From positions 272,124-336,123 of the forward strand of contig NZ_PYXZ01000005.1 in NCBI RefSeq assembly GCF_003057875.1: a DNA stretch of 64,000 bases. Direction: 5' to 3'. A model generated the notes under the pieces. It was given only the letters and a program-made list of their open reading frames with translations, searched no databases and was not told the DNA's origin. Position 1 is the stretch's first letter. Each line of letters begins with the position of its first letter. A program made the position numbers and the translations under genes. The stretch comes from Nocardioides currus. GTDB taxonomy: Bacteria > Actinomycetota > Actinomycetes > Propionibacteriales > Nocardioidaceae. This document shows positions 57,299 through 64,000 of this stretch, piece after piece.

Positions 57299-57315
57299 TA
57301 CTATCGTCGATAGTA
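57299..57315. promoter_or_regulatory. Predicted BlaI operator site D (ccdA / blaI)
   Basis: Perfect palindrome TACTATC-GTC-GATAGTA between divergent ccdA and blaI, 29 bases upstream of the ccdA start and 29 bases before the blaI GTG. Its arms could also serve as -10 elements on either strand. The closest gene is a BlaI/MecI-type repressor, whose family binds such palindromes. Four further sites of the same layout lie in this window. Confidence 0.75.
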
Positions 57316-57344
57316 CGAAGTGGGTCATCGGGCGGGAACACGAG

Positions 57345-57728
57345 GTGAGATCAGTGAGGCAGCTGGGCCAGCTGGAGGCGACGGTGATGCAGCATCTGTG
57401 GGCTGTCGACCGGGCAGTGTCTGTCCGCGAAGTGCTCGAGGACCTGCAACGTGATCGCGAGATCGCGTACACGACGGTCATGACGGTGCTGGACAACCTC
57501 CACAGCAAGGGGCTCGTCGGCCGGCAGAAGCAGGGGCGGGCCTTCCTCTACTTCCCCACCGTTAGCCGCGAGGAGCACACCGCCGGGCTCCTCGACCAAG
57601 TGCTGGCCCAGAGTGCCGATCGGGGCGCCGCGCTGCTCCACTTCGTCGGCCAGATGTCTGAGGACGAGCTGGCCGACCTGCGCTCCGCCCTCGACCAACG
57701 CCGTCCTGCGGACGGCCAAGGCTCGTGA
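57345..57728 (+). CDS. BlaI/MecI/CopY family repressor
   Basis: A 127-residue winged-helix repressor (QLEATVMQHLWAVDRAVSVR; YTTVMTVLDNLHSKGLVGR) with the dimerisation helices of the family. In BlaI/MecI systems a partner membrane protease cleaves or displaces the repressor on signal. The GTG 57345 is chosen just behind the operator; GTG 57354 is a close alternative. It overlaps the M56 protease gene by four bases. No beta-lactamase gene is seen; the target genes appear to be redox, cytochrome and wall genes. Confidence 0.92.
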   Translation: MRSVRQLGQLEATVMQHLWAVDRAVSVREVLEDLQRDREIAYTTVMTVLDNLHSKGLVGRQKQGRAFLYFPTVSREEHTAGLLDQVLAQSADRGAALLHFVGQMSEDELADLRSALDQRRPADGQGS

Positions 57729-58693
57729 CGGCGCCCCTCGTCCTTGCCCTCTTCGTCCTCGCCACCGCGTGGGCAGCACCGCGACACCTGCTCGTGGCGC
57801 GCTGGGTGCAGCGGGCCCCGACCCTCGGCATCGTGGTCTGGCAGGCAGTCACCCTCACCGTCCTGCTCTCGACGCTCCTCATCGGCCTGACGCTGGCCCT
57901 GCCGATCCTGCCGGTCGGTCCACAGCTGACCAGTGTCATGGGGACCGGACACCTCGACGTCACCGACCACTACGCGACTCCCGCCGGCAACGGACTCGCA
58001 GTCCTTGCCCTCGTCGGCGTCGTCGCTCTCGCCCTGCGGTCGACCTACTTCCTCATGACCGCGCTGCGACGCGCATCCCGGCAGCGGCGCATGCAGCTGG
58101 CCGGCCTCCAGCTCGTCGGGGCGCCCCACCCCGCGGGCTTCACCGTCATCGACCACGACGTACCCCTCGTCTACTGCCTGCCCGGTCGCCAGCGCGCGGT
58201 GGTCGTGACGAGAGGCGCCCTCGACGCGCTCACCCCCGACGAGCTCGAATCGGTGCTCGCGCACGAGCGCACTCATCTGCGTGCCCGTCACGACCTCGCA
58301 CTCGCCCTCAGCGCCGCCCTGGCCCGCACGGCCGGACGCGTGTCCCTGTTCCGCACCGCGCACGAGCAGATCACGACCCTGATCGAGATGCAGGCCGACG
58401 ATGCCGCCCGCGGCCGGGACGCGCGGCGGGCCATGGCCACGGCCTTGATGACGCTCGGCTCGACCTCTCGTCCAGCAGATGCGGGAGCTGCGTCGACTGA
58501 ATCGGCGGCACCCCGCATTCGTCGGCTGATCAACGCCGCACCGCTCACCGGCGCCCGGCAACGGTGCGCTGTCGCTCTGGGAGCTGTCGCCCTGCTCGCG
58601 GCCCCGGTCGGCCTGGCCCTCTCCCCCGCTCTCGAGGCATCGACCAACGACTGCTGCCACGTCGCGGAAGACGGCCAGCTCGTGCGCCGCTGA
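57725..58693 (+). CDS. M56 membrane metalloprotease, BlaR1-like without sensor domain
   Basis: A 322-residue M56 family protein with about four helices. The zinc-protease motif is H180-E-R-T-H184 in SVLAHERTHLRARHD, with an acidic third ligand probably at E221/D225. Classic BlaR1 carries a C-terminal penicillin-binding sensor domain; here the protein ends soon after a last helix with a short tail (NDCCHVAEDG) that has two cysteines. It therefore lacks a beta-lactam sensor and may sense thiols or metal instead (inference). Co-translated with the repressor by a four-base overlap. Confidence 0.9.
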   Translation: MTAPLVLALFVLATAWAAPRHLLVARWVQRAPTLGIVVWQAVTLTVLLSTLLIGLTLALPILPVGPQLTSVMGTGHLDVTDHYATPAGNGLAVLALVGVVALALRSTYFLMTALRRASRQRRMQLAGLQLVGAPHPAGFTVIDHDVPLVYCLPGRQRAVVVTRGALDALTPDELESVLAHERTHLRARHDLALALSAALARTAGRVSLFRTAHEQITTLIEMQADDAARGRDARRAMATALMTLGSTSRPADAGAASTESAAPRIRRLINAAPLTGARQRCAVALGAVALLAAPVGLALSPALEASTNDCCHVAEDGQLVRR

Positions 58694-58695
58694 CC

Positions 58696-58718
58696 CTGAG
58701 CGAGCGTCGGCCGCTCAG
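58696..58718. terminator. Bidirectional terminator M56 / tlpA
   Basis: CTGAGCG (58696-58702) and CGCTCAG (58712-58718) form a 7-bp stem with a 9-base loop, between the ends of convergent genes. Confidence 0.55.
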
Positions 58719-58729
58719 CAGGTGGCCGG

Positions 58730-59395
58730 TCAAGACCTCTGAGCCGCCGACTCGGCGAGTACGTCCTCGAGCAGAGCGCCGAGGGTTGCGAACGACGTGG
58801 GTCCCACCACCCGAGCGGCGACTCGTCCCTGGTCGTCGACCACCACGGTCGTCGGAACGGCCGCGGTTGCGACGGCTCCCCCGAAAGCCAGCAGCGCGTC
58901 GTCGCTGTCCGACGCGCGCAGGCTCGGGTAGGGCACGTCGTACGCGCGCTCGAACGCCCTGGCCGAATCCAGGCCGTCACGGACGTTGATCCCGACGAAA
59001 GACACTTCATCCTTGAAGCGTCGAGCAGTCCGCACCAACGCCGGAGCCTCGGCCCGGCACGGCCCGCACCACGACCCCCACACGTTGTAGACGGCGACCC
59101 GACCATGCAGGTCCGCACTGGAGAAGTCGGACCCGTCGAGCAGTCGTCCCTCGAAGTCGGCCATCCCCGCTCGCTCGCCGGTGGGGAACTGCTGGATGAC
59201 TGACTCCCCGGTGCTCCGCCCCGTCGAACTCGGTTCGGATCGGCCGTTCAGTGCGAAACCCGCCGCGAGCGCCACCACAGCCAGCATTAAACCGGCCACG
59301 ATTGAGGCTCGGCGCCAGGTAGGGACCCGTCGCGTCGCGGGGCGCCGATCGTGATCAGTCATGACCGCCACATCGGGCTCAGGATCTGTCGGCAT
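58730..59395 (-). CDS. TlpA/ResA-like thiol-disulfide oxidoreductase
   Basis: A 221-residue membrane-anchored thioredoxin-fold protein. A basic start and one helix (about 31-50) anchor it outside; the active site is C110-G-P-C113 in VWGSWCGPCRAEAP and the cis-proline loop is AAVPTTVVVDDQG. It probably passes electrons from CcdA to apocytochrome c. ATG 59395 has GAGGT eight bases upstream; ATG 59362 is an alternative. It follows the wall-peptidase gene after 11 bases, so the BlaI site E upstream of that gene should also control it. Confidence 0.92.
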   Translation of the reverse strand: MPTDPEPDVAVMTDHDRRPATRRVPTWRRASIVAGLMLAVVALAAGFALNGRSEPSSTGRSTGESVIQQFPTGERAGMADFEGRLLDGSDFSSADLHGRVAVYNVWGSWCGPCRAEAPALVRTARRFKDEVSFVGINVRDGLDSARAFERAYDVPYPSLRASDSDDALLAFGGAVATAAVPTTVVVDDQGRVAARVVGPTSFATLGALLEDVLAESAAQRS

Positions 59396-59406
59396 CTGCG
59401 TCGACC

Positions 59407-60303
59407 TCAGTACGTCGTCACATGGACGTGGTCGTAGTGGTTCGCCGTGATCGAGCCGCGGTCTGCCATCGAGCGCCACCCCTCGGCCGAGCGCTGCACG
59501 GACCAGATGCGGCGCGCGTGGATCACGTAGTTCACACCGAGTTCCGAGCTGTACCGGCGGACGAACTCCGCAACCTCCCACGCCCTGGAGCCGGACACCA
59601 TGATGTCGACGGCGATCCCCTGCGCGTGCTCGCCATCGCTGCGCAATGTTCCGTAGGCGACGATCTCCGGGAAGTTCGAACATACCGCCTCGTGGATAGC
59701 CTGAATGTTGGGACTCACGCCTGAGGGCACCGAAGTGCCGTTCGAGCACTGTCCTCCAAGCCCGGGTTCGAGCGACGGCTTCTCCGCGCTGAGGTAGCCG
59801 GTCGTGACCCATCGAGCGTTTCCGTCGAGCACGATCTCTTGTCGCCCCAGCAGTTCGCGCCCGGTGACTCGCACCTTGACGACCGCCTCCAGCACGCCGA
59901 GCTGCTTCGCCTGCTCGTCCGGACGCGTCCAGATGTTCAGCTCCGCGCTCGTCCATCGCATGTCGGTGGCGGCCCGGACCGCACGCTCGACCGCCTGCTG
60001 CCTCATCGCCTTCTCGACCGGGCTCAGCGGGACAGCCGTCATCGAGCGCAGGCTTCCCGGTCCCTGGAACTGCGCAGCTCTGCGTGCGTTGCGCGAGACG
60101 ACCGGCTCACGCCTCGCCGCACTGTCCATATCGGGCGCTTCGATGGCGGTGATGTCGGCGCTCGGCACCTCAGCGGTGCGCACTCCCCACCCCACGGCAC
60201 CACCCGTGGCCAGCAGTGCGACCGGTGCGGCGACGAGAGCAACCCGAGGGGACGACCGGCGACGGCGTCGCGCGTGCTTGCGCGTCGGTTCGCGGCGCCT
60301 CAT
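59407..60303 (-). CDS. Exported peptidase-like protein (SH3-type domain plus ARB-07466/M15-like domain)
   Basis: A 298-residue protein. A basic start and one membrane helix (about 20-42) lead to a linker, an SH3-like domain (SAELNIWTRPDEQAKQLG; RWVTTGYLSAEKP), and a C-terminal domain seen in actinobacterial proteins with a D-Ala-D-Ala carboxypeptidase-like fold. Its possible metal-site residues are the His and Asp in HAQGIAVDIMV and the histidines in HYDHVHVTTY. It probably trims or binds peptidoglycan. ATG 60303 is 31 bases from the perfect palindrome (site E). Confidence 0.82.
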   Translation of the reverse strand: MRRREPTRKHARRRRRSSPRVALVAAPVALLATGGAVGWGVRTAEVPSADITAIEAPDMDSAARREPVVSRNARRAAQFQGPGSLRSMTAVPLSPVEKAMRQQAVERAVRAATDMRWTSAELNIWTRPDEQAKQLGVLEAVVKVRVTGRELLGRQEIVLDGNARWVTTGYLSAEKPSLEPGLGGQCSNGTSVPSGVSPNIQAIHEAVCSNFPEIVAYGTLRSDGEHAQGIAVDIMVSGSRAWEVAEFVRRYSSELGVNYVIHARRIWSVQRSAEGWRSMADRGSITANHYDHVHVTTY

Positions 60304-60334
60304 CCGGCTCCCTTCCGTTGTCCTGCACTTGAAC

Positions 60335-60351
60335 TACTATCGTTGATAGTA
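60335..60351 (-). promoter_or_regulatory. Predicted BlaI operator site E (wall peptidase-tlpA)
   Basis: Perfect palindrome TACTATC-GTT-GATAGTA, identical in both arms to site D beside blaI, 31 bases upstream of the peptidase start on the minus strand. Identical arms at a second unlinked promoter are the best sequence evidence for a regulon. Confidence 0.75.
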
Positions 60352-60395
60352 CAAAGTTTCTTCACCTCCGCCAATCCGATGAAGAGTCTGAATAG

Positions 60396-60426
60396 TTGCG
60401 TATATGCATGATCGTGCAGATATGAT
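60396..60426 (+). promoter_or_regulatory. Promoter and operator of the third ArsR gene
   Basis: TTGCGT (60396-60401) and TATGAT (60421-60426) are separated by 19 bases. An imperfect palindrome (ATATGCA...TGCAGATAT, 60402-60423) sits in the spacer, as expected for metal-sensor control. Only six bases separate TATGAT from the ATG at 60433, so the mRNA is probably leaderless. Confidence 0.55.
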
Positions 60427-60432
60427 CCGGGT

Positions 60433-60813
60433 ATGACGAAGAACGAACGGCGCATGGAGATGCCGACGGACGACCAGGTCGATCTCGCCGTCGAGGCATT
60501 CCGGATGCTCGCCGACCGCAAGCGCATCAAGATCCTCTGGGCGCTTCTCCACGGCGAGTCCTCCGTCAACGACCTGGCCGAACGAGTGGGAGCCAGCTCG
60601 TCGGCAGTGAGCCAGCACCTGGCCAAGCTGCGCCTGGCGGGCCTGGTGCAGGTGCGCCGCGAAGGAACCTTCGCCTACTACACCGCAGCCGATGAGCACG
60701 TGCACCGACTGCTGGACGAGGCGCTCTTCCACGCCGACCACGCGAACCAGCCCGACCAGATCGCGGTCGTGCACCAGCTCCACAACGACGAACGCCAGCA
60801 AGGGGACCACTGA
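60433..60813 (+). CDS. ArsR-family metal sensor, CzrA/NmtR type
   Basis: A 126-residue winged-helix repressor (AFRMLADRKRIKILWALLHGE; SSAVSQHLAKLRLAGLV). Helix 5 reads DEHVHRLLDEALFHADH with Asp, His, His, His at positions 1, 3, 14 and 17, the CzrA/SmtB zinc site. Extra histidines near the C-terminus (VVHQLHND) resemble NmtR/KmtR, which sense Ni and Co. It is followed with a one-base overlap (TGATG) by a CDF exporter, its probable target. Confidence 0.9.
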   Translation: MTKNERRMEMPTDDQVDLAVEAFRMLADRKRIKILWALLHGESSVNDLAERVGASSSAVSQHLAKLRLAGLVQVRREGTFAYYTAADEHVHRLLDEALFHADHANQPDQIAVVHQLHNDERQQGDH

Positions 60814-61718
60814 TGGGTGCCGGACACGGACACGGACACGGACATGCGGGAGCGCGGCACCGGTGGCGTCTGCTGGTGGCCTTCGGCCTCGTCGGCTCGT
60901 TCTTCATCGTCGAGCTGGTCGTCGGACTGATCTCAGGGTCGCTGGCGCTCATCTCCGATGCCGGACACATGGCTGCGGATGTCGTGGCTTTGGGGGCGGC
61001 CCTGGCGGCGACCAAGATCGCCACCCGCCCCGATCGGTCGGGCCGCCGAAGCTACGGCTCGTACCGCGCCGAGATCTTCGCCTCGGGCCTGACGGTGCTC
61101 ATCATGCTCGGGGTTTCTGTCTACGTCGTGATCGAAGCTCTCGGCCGCTTGGGCGAGGAGGTCGAGATTCAGGCCGGCTCGGTGCTAGTGGTCGGCACCA
61201 TCGGTCTGCTGATCAACGTCGTCTCAATCGTGCTGCTGAGGGGCGGCTCCGAGGAGTCACTCAACGTCAAGGGTGCCTACTACGAAGTGGTCGCCGACGC
61301 CGCCGGCAGCGTGGGCGTCATCCTTGCCGGGATCCTCGTCGCCACCACGGGCCAGGGCTGGTGGGACACCCTCGTGGCACTGGCCATCGGCGTGTTCGTC
61401 GCCGTCAGAGCCGTCGTCCTGGGTCGCGAGGTGCTCGCCGTCCTCGGCCAGCACGTCCCCGAGGGGATGGAGATCGACCAGATCGTCCGCGATCTCGAGG
61501 CAGTGCCGGGAGTCGCGGACGTGCACGACCTGCACGTGTGGACCCTCACCTCGGGGATGTACGTCGCAACGGCCCACCTCGTCGTGGCCGACGAAGCGGC
61601 TGCCCAGGTCGTGCTGGAGAACGCCCGCGGCGTGATGCGCCAGGAACATCAGATCGAGCACGCCACCCTCCAGGTCGAGTCACGCGCAACCAAGGCGTGC
61701 GACGAAGCCTCCTGGTGA
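60813..61718 (+). CDS. Cation diffusion facilitator, CzcD-like
   Basis: A 301-residue CDF exporter of Zn, Co or Ni with six helices. The N-terminus is a histidine run (GHGHGHGHAG), helix 2 carries SDAGHMAADV (HxxxD) and helix 5 YYEVVADAAGSVGV. The C-terminal domain (VADVHDLHVWTLTSGMYV) is the standard CDF cytoplasmic dimer domain. Start overlaps the sensor stop by one base, so the pair is one operon. Confidence 0.94.
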   Translation: MGAGHGHGHGHAGARHRWRLLVAFGLVGSFFIVELVVGLISGSLALISDAGHMAADVVALGAALAATKIATRPDRSGRRSYGSYRAEIFASGLTVLIMLGVSVYVVIEALGRLGEEVEIQAGSVLVVGTIGLLINVVSIVLLRGGSEESLNVKGAYYEVVADAAGSVGVILAGILVATTGQGWWDTLVALAIGVFVAVRAVVLGREVLAVLGQHVPEGMEIDQIVRDLEAVPGVADVHDLHVWTLTSGMYVATAHLVVADEAAAQVVLENARGVMRQEHQIEHATLQVESRATKACDEASW

Positions 61719-61737
61719 TCCGGAAGTCACACCGATC

Positions 61738-62214
61738 GTGAGCCGAGGGCGGGCGCGTCACCCCACCGCGCGCGGGTTTCGGCACCGCGGATGGCTGGCA
61801 ATTGCGATCGTCGCCGGCCTGTTCTCCATGCATGGGCTGGCGATGCACGGTGTCCACGCCAGCGAGTCACCCTCGCTGATGCACCCGCAGTCCACCACCT
61901 CAGCAGTGTCGGCAACCGGGCAGGATGACGGTGCCGCCGTACCAACCGCAACCCTGTCCGCTGATCCCGGCTCCGTACCCTTCGGATCGTCGACCGGCAA
62001 CTCACACGAACCATCGGGTAGCGCCGCCGCCCTCGTGGCCATGTGCCTGGTCCTGCTGACTTTGGGCGTGCTGTGGCGCCACAGGGCCGCCTGGGGCTGC
62101 CCCGCGTGGACGATCCCGCGTCACGCCCTGGCCGCCCGCGTCGCCCAGCTGCCCGTGACCGCGCGCGACCTGAGCCCTCCGCTGAGGGCGGAACTCTCCA
62201 TCTGGCGGTGCTGA
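61738..62214 (+). CDS. DUF6153-like membrane protein
   Basis: A 158-residue protein with two helices: near the start (WLAIAIVAGLFSMHGLAMHG, with His/Met residues) and in the middle (AAALVAMCLVLLTLGVLW). The exposed loop is rich in Ser, Thr and His. The layout of a first helix with MHGL-type residues and a second with MC matches DUF6153 proteins found beside DUF305 copper genes in actinobacteria; the family assignment is from memory. GTG start 19 bases after the CDF stop. Confidence 0.7.
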   Translation: MSRGRARHPTARGFRHRGWLAIAIVAGLFSMHGLAMHGVHASESPSLMHPQSTTSAVSATGQDDGAAVPTATLSADPGSVPFGSSTGNSHEPSGSAAALVAMCLVLLTLGVLWRHRAAWGCPAWTIPRHALAARVAQLPVTARDLSPPLRAELSIWRC

Positions 62215-62293
62215 GGAGCACACCGTTCGGACGCCACCGCGGCGTCCGGGCGTTTGTGCCTGCCCGAAACACAGACCTGAAGGAGAGAGAAGC

Positions 62294-62890
62294 ATGATCA
62301 AGACCAATCACAAAACCGTGAAACTGGTGGCCCCACTGGTGGCGCTGGGACTGGCGTTGGCCGCCTGCGGTGGCGACGACAGAGGCAGCGGAGCCACCTC
62401 CGGAGACCACAATGACCAGGACGTGAGCTTCGCGACCGAGATGATCCCTCACCACGCCCAGGCCGTGCAGATGTCCGAGATGGCCGTCGAGAACGCCGCA
62501 AACCAGGAGGTGAAAGCCCTCGCCGAGGACATCAGCACCGCGCAAGGACCCGAGATCGAGACAATGAGCTCGTGGCTCGAGACCTGGGGTGAGGACGTCC
62601 CCGGCACCGGCGGCGACATGGACGGCATGGACCACGGCGGCATGGACGGTGTGGAAGATATGCCCGGCATGATGTCGTTCGACGAGATGGACGAACTGGA
62701 GGCGGCCTCGGGGTCGGCGTTCGACGAGATGTTCCTGTCGATGATGATCGAGCACCACGAGGGCGCGATCGAGATGGCTCAGACCGAACAAGCCGACGGT
62801 GAGTACCCCGACGCCATCGACCTGGCCGAGACCATCGAGGAAACGCAGACCGCCGAGATCGAGACCATGAAGGAACTCATCACGCCGTAG
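62294..62890 (+). CDS. DUF305 lipoprotein
   Basis: A 198-residue exported lipoprotein: lipobox LAAC (C25) and a helical DUF305 domain with the paired histidine motifs PHHAQAVQM (H53/H54) and EHHEGAIEM (H154/H155). The middle is unusually Met/Asp/His-rich (MDGMDHGGMDGVEDM), a likely Cu(I)-binding stretch. DUF305 proteins occur with copper resistance genes. A strong AGGAGAG site precedes the ATG. Last clear gene of the metal/redox region. Confidence 0.9.
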   Translation: MIKTNHKTVKLVAPLVALGLALAACGGDDRGSGATSGDHNDQDVSFATEMIPHHAQAVQMSEMAVENAANQEVKALAEDISTAQGPEIETMSSWLETWGEDVPGTGGDMDGMDHGGMDGVEDMPGMMSFDEMDELEAASGSAFDEMFLSMMIEHHEGAIEMAQTEQADGEYPDAIDLAETIEETQTAEIETMKELITP

Positions 62891-63259
62891 ATCGCAGGTG
62901 GGTCACGCTCACGCGGATCGCGCTCGGGTCTTGGCAGATGGTGTCGAGACCCGAGCCGGTCTGACTGCGCTCCCATCGCCTCGCGCGTGGCCGCAGGTTG
63001 CCCAGAACAGGGGTGTGGTGCAGGTGAGCACGACGATGCCGAGACAGTTGGCTGGGAGTTCGCCTTCCGACCTTGGGCCGGCGATGCTCCTGGCGGAGTT
63101 CGACGAACGAGGCGTCAACGGGTTCCTCGGCGATGAAGTCGCTATCGCCGGTTGCCTCTGGCGGTCCCGAACGCGGCCACAGACAACTCCGGGGCGACGT
63201 CATCCACAGGCGCTGCAATGGAGGCTCGACAGATACGCAGGAGGCCACTGCCATGGGGC
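62891..63259. other. Intergenic region, 369 bp, no convincing gene
   Basis: Open frames of about 120 codons exist on both strands but neither has a good start, family or domain. Third-position GC bias is weaker than in neighbours, which fits degraded coding DNA or a non-coding gap. Nothing else recognised. Confidence 0.4.
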
Positions 63260-63607
63260 ATGAATCCGGACGAGCAACGTGAGGTCATTGTTCGGTTTGA
63301 CGAAGACCAGTTGTTCACTGCCGCCGTGCAACTGATGCGGCGGATCCATGACGAGGTGGTTCATGGCAACGAGGACGCGGTTCACGGAGACCTACCCCGC
63401 GCGATCGATGATCTCAATCTGGGTCCGTGGCACGAACTCGAACGGTCCTTGGTCGCGGACTGGCCCTACGCAATCGAGTGCCAGTTGTTGGCGTGGCTCA
63501 TGCGCCGTCTGGAGGCGGTCTCGTCCGACGAAGTTGGGCTTGAGGCCGTGGTCACGGCGAGGTGGCTGATGCGACCGAACGCGGTACCGCTCTGGACTCG
63601 AAGCTGA
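63260..63607 (+). CDS. Hypothetical acidic protein
   Basis: A 115-residue acidic protein, helical in appearance (MNPDEQREVIVRFDEDQLF; ECQLLAWLMRRLEAVSSDEV), without membrane segments or known motifs. ATG 63260 is chosen because the sequence turns protein-like there. Base composition is less GC-biased than in the core genes, so it may be recently acquired. It lies close to the IS3-family element. Confidence 0.5.
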   Translation: MNPDEQREVIVRFDEDQLFTAAVQLMRRIHDEVVHGNEDAVHGDLPRAIDDLNLGPWHELERSLVADWPYAIECQLLAWLMRRLEAVSSDEVGLEAVVTARWLMRPNAVPLWTRS

Positions 63608-63918
63608 ACGCTCAAGCCACCTTCGGCAGAGCCCGAATCACACTCACCGGACAAGTCCTCCTCGACTGCGCCACGACACTCGAATGTCTGCCCGATGATT
63701 GAAAACCGCTGAACAAACTCTGCTCCCAGAATCTCTGTCTACTCCGGCCCGACTCCTTCCCTCCAACCCTTCATTCCAAGCGGCACGCATGCTACGAAGG
63801 TTCGTAGATGGGTCGCCGTGATCGGGCGGCCCACGCGGCATTTGTAGGGGTCCGTTGGTTGTCGACGGACGTCGTGGGGGACTGCTGAAGGTCTAGTTGT
63901 CACTCGTGGTGAGTGGTT
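63608..63918. other. Intergenic region with palindrome, next to IS element
   Basis: No gene recognised. It contains CTACGAA-GG-TTCGTAG (63792-63807), a perfect 7-bp-arm palindrome resembling the left arm of site C. The final part should include an end of the IS element, but I could not define its terminal inverted repeat because the other end is outside the window. Confidence 0.45.
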
Positions 63919-64000
63919 TCAGGCCGCGTCAGCGGCCGTGTAGATGGTCTCAAACTCGATCGGGGTGAGCTTGCCGAGGGCTCGCTGACGACGTCGACGG
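63919..64000 (-). mobile_element. IS3-family transposase, C-terminal end
   Basis: Only the last 26 codons are in the window, reading RRRRQRALGKLTPIEFETIY to a TGA at 63919-63921 after TAADAA. The arginine run followed by ALGxLTPxEFE is the typical end of the IS3-family orfB transposase (DDE integrase core). The rest lies beyond the right edge. It shows that the right part of the window is open to mobile DNA. Confidence 0.85.

Noticed and set aside
55980..57344. Long plus-strand open frame running into blaI
   Set aside because: It lies opposite lnt and ccdA, which carry intact catalytic residues. Only the last 127 codons, from GTG 57345, are the real repressor gene.
57345..58693. Beta-lactam resistance locus
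   Set aside because: BlaI and M56 proteins are present, but there is no beta-lactamase or penicillin-binding gene nearby and the M56 protein has no sensor domain.
62880..63263. Genes of about 120 codons on either strand
   Set aside because: No start signal, domain or consistent codon bias; both strands are equally open.

Overview
The window is chromosomal DNA of a very GC-rich Gram-positive actinobacterium, most likely Nocardioides or a close relative (Propionibacteriales). The evidence is the strong GC bias at third codon positions, an HU protein with a long Lys/Ala-rich tail, a CofC-type enzyme of F420 synthesis, GTG/TTG starts and many 1-8 base gene overlaps. The gene order also matches the block known from mycobacteria: leuCD, hup, plsC/gpsA, ddl, thiL, rpmB, recG, rsmD, coaD, rpmF, rnc, mutM, smc, ftsY, amt, glnB, glnD. 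The genus is inferred, not proven.

Left part, 1-41 kb (core chromosome). At 1-2.5 kb lies amt-glnK-glnB-glnD on the minus strand, with two nearly identical PII genes. At 2.7-9.65 kb a plus-strand cassette of three large glycosyltransferase genes and one coiled-coil gene interrupts the usual ftsY-amt neighbourhood. It ends in four 73-bp tandem hairpin repeats. From 10 to 33 kb the genes serve protein export (ftsY), chromosome segregation (smc), DNA repair (mutM, recG), RNA processing (rnc, rsmD), ribosomal proteins (rpmF, rpmB) and cofactor, wall and lipid precursors (coaD, thiL, ddl, gpsA, plsC, cofC). At 33-36 kb is leuCD with a divergent IclR regulator, and at 37-39 kb an alkylation-repair pair (Ogt and an Ada-AlkA fusion).

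Right part, 41.3-64 kb (accessory region). It begins at two tandem 86-bp copies of a hairpin plus a tRNA 3'-end-like segment, which look like att-site scars. Next come an XRE repressor and a broken nucleotidyltransferase gene, probably a decayed toxin-antitoxin or AbiE-like pair. Three ArsR-sensor/CDF-exporter pairs follow, interleaved with extracytoplasmic thiol-redox, System II cytochrome c maturation and copper genes: DsbA-VKOR, ResB-CcsB, CopC, CopD-CtaG, Lnt, CcdA, TlpA, two wall peptidases, DUF6153 and DUF305. A BlaI repressor and an M56 membrane protease sit in the middle. The window ends inside an IS3-family transposase gene.

The most interesting observation is a 17-bp palindrome, TACTATC-N3-GATAGTA, upstream of blaI/ccdA and repeated, perfect or degenerate, before four other operons of the same functional set (dsbA-vkor, resB-ccsB, copC-copD, and the wall-peptidase/tlpA pair). 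This suggests one BlaI/M56-controlled regulon that couples envelope stress to disulfide formation, cytochrome c maturation and copper handling. It is a prediction from sequence only.
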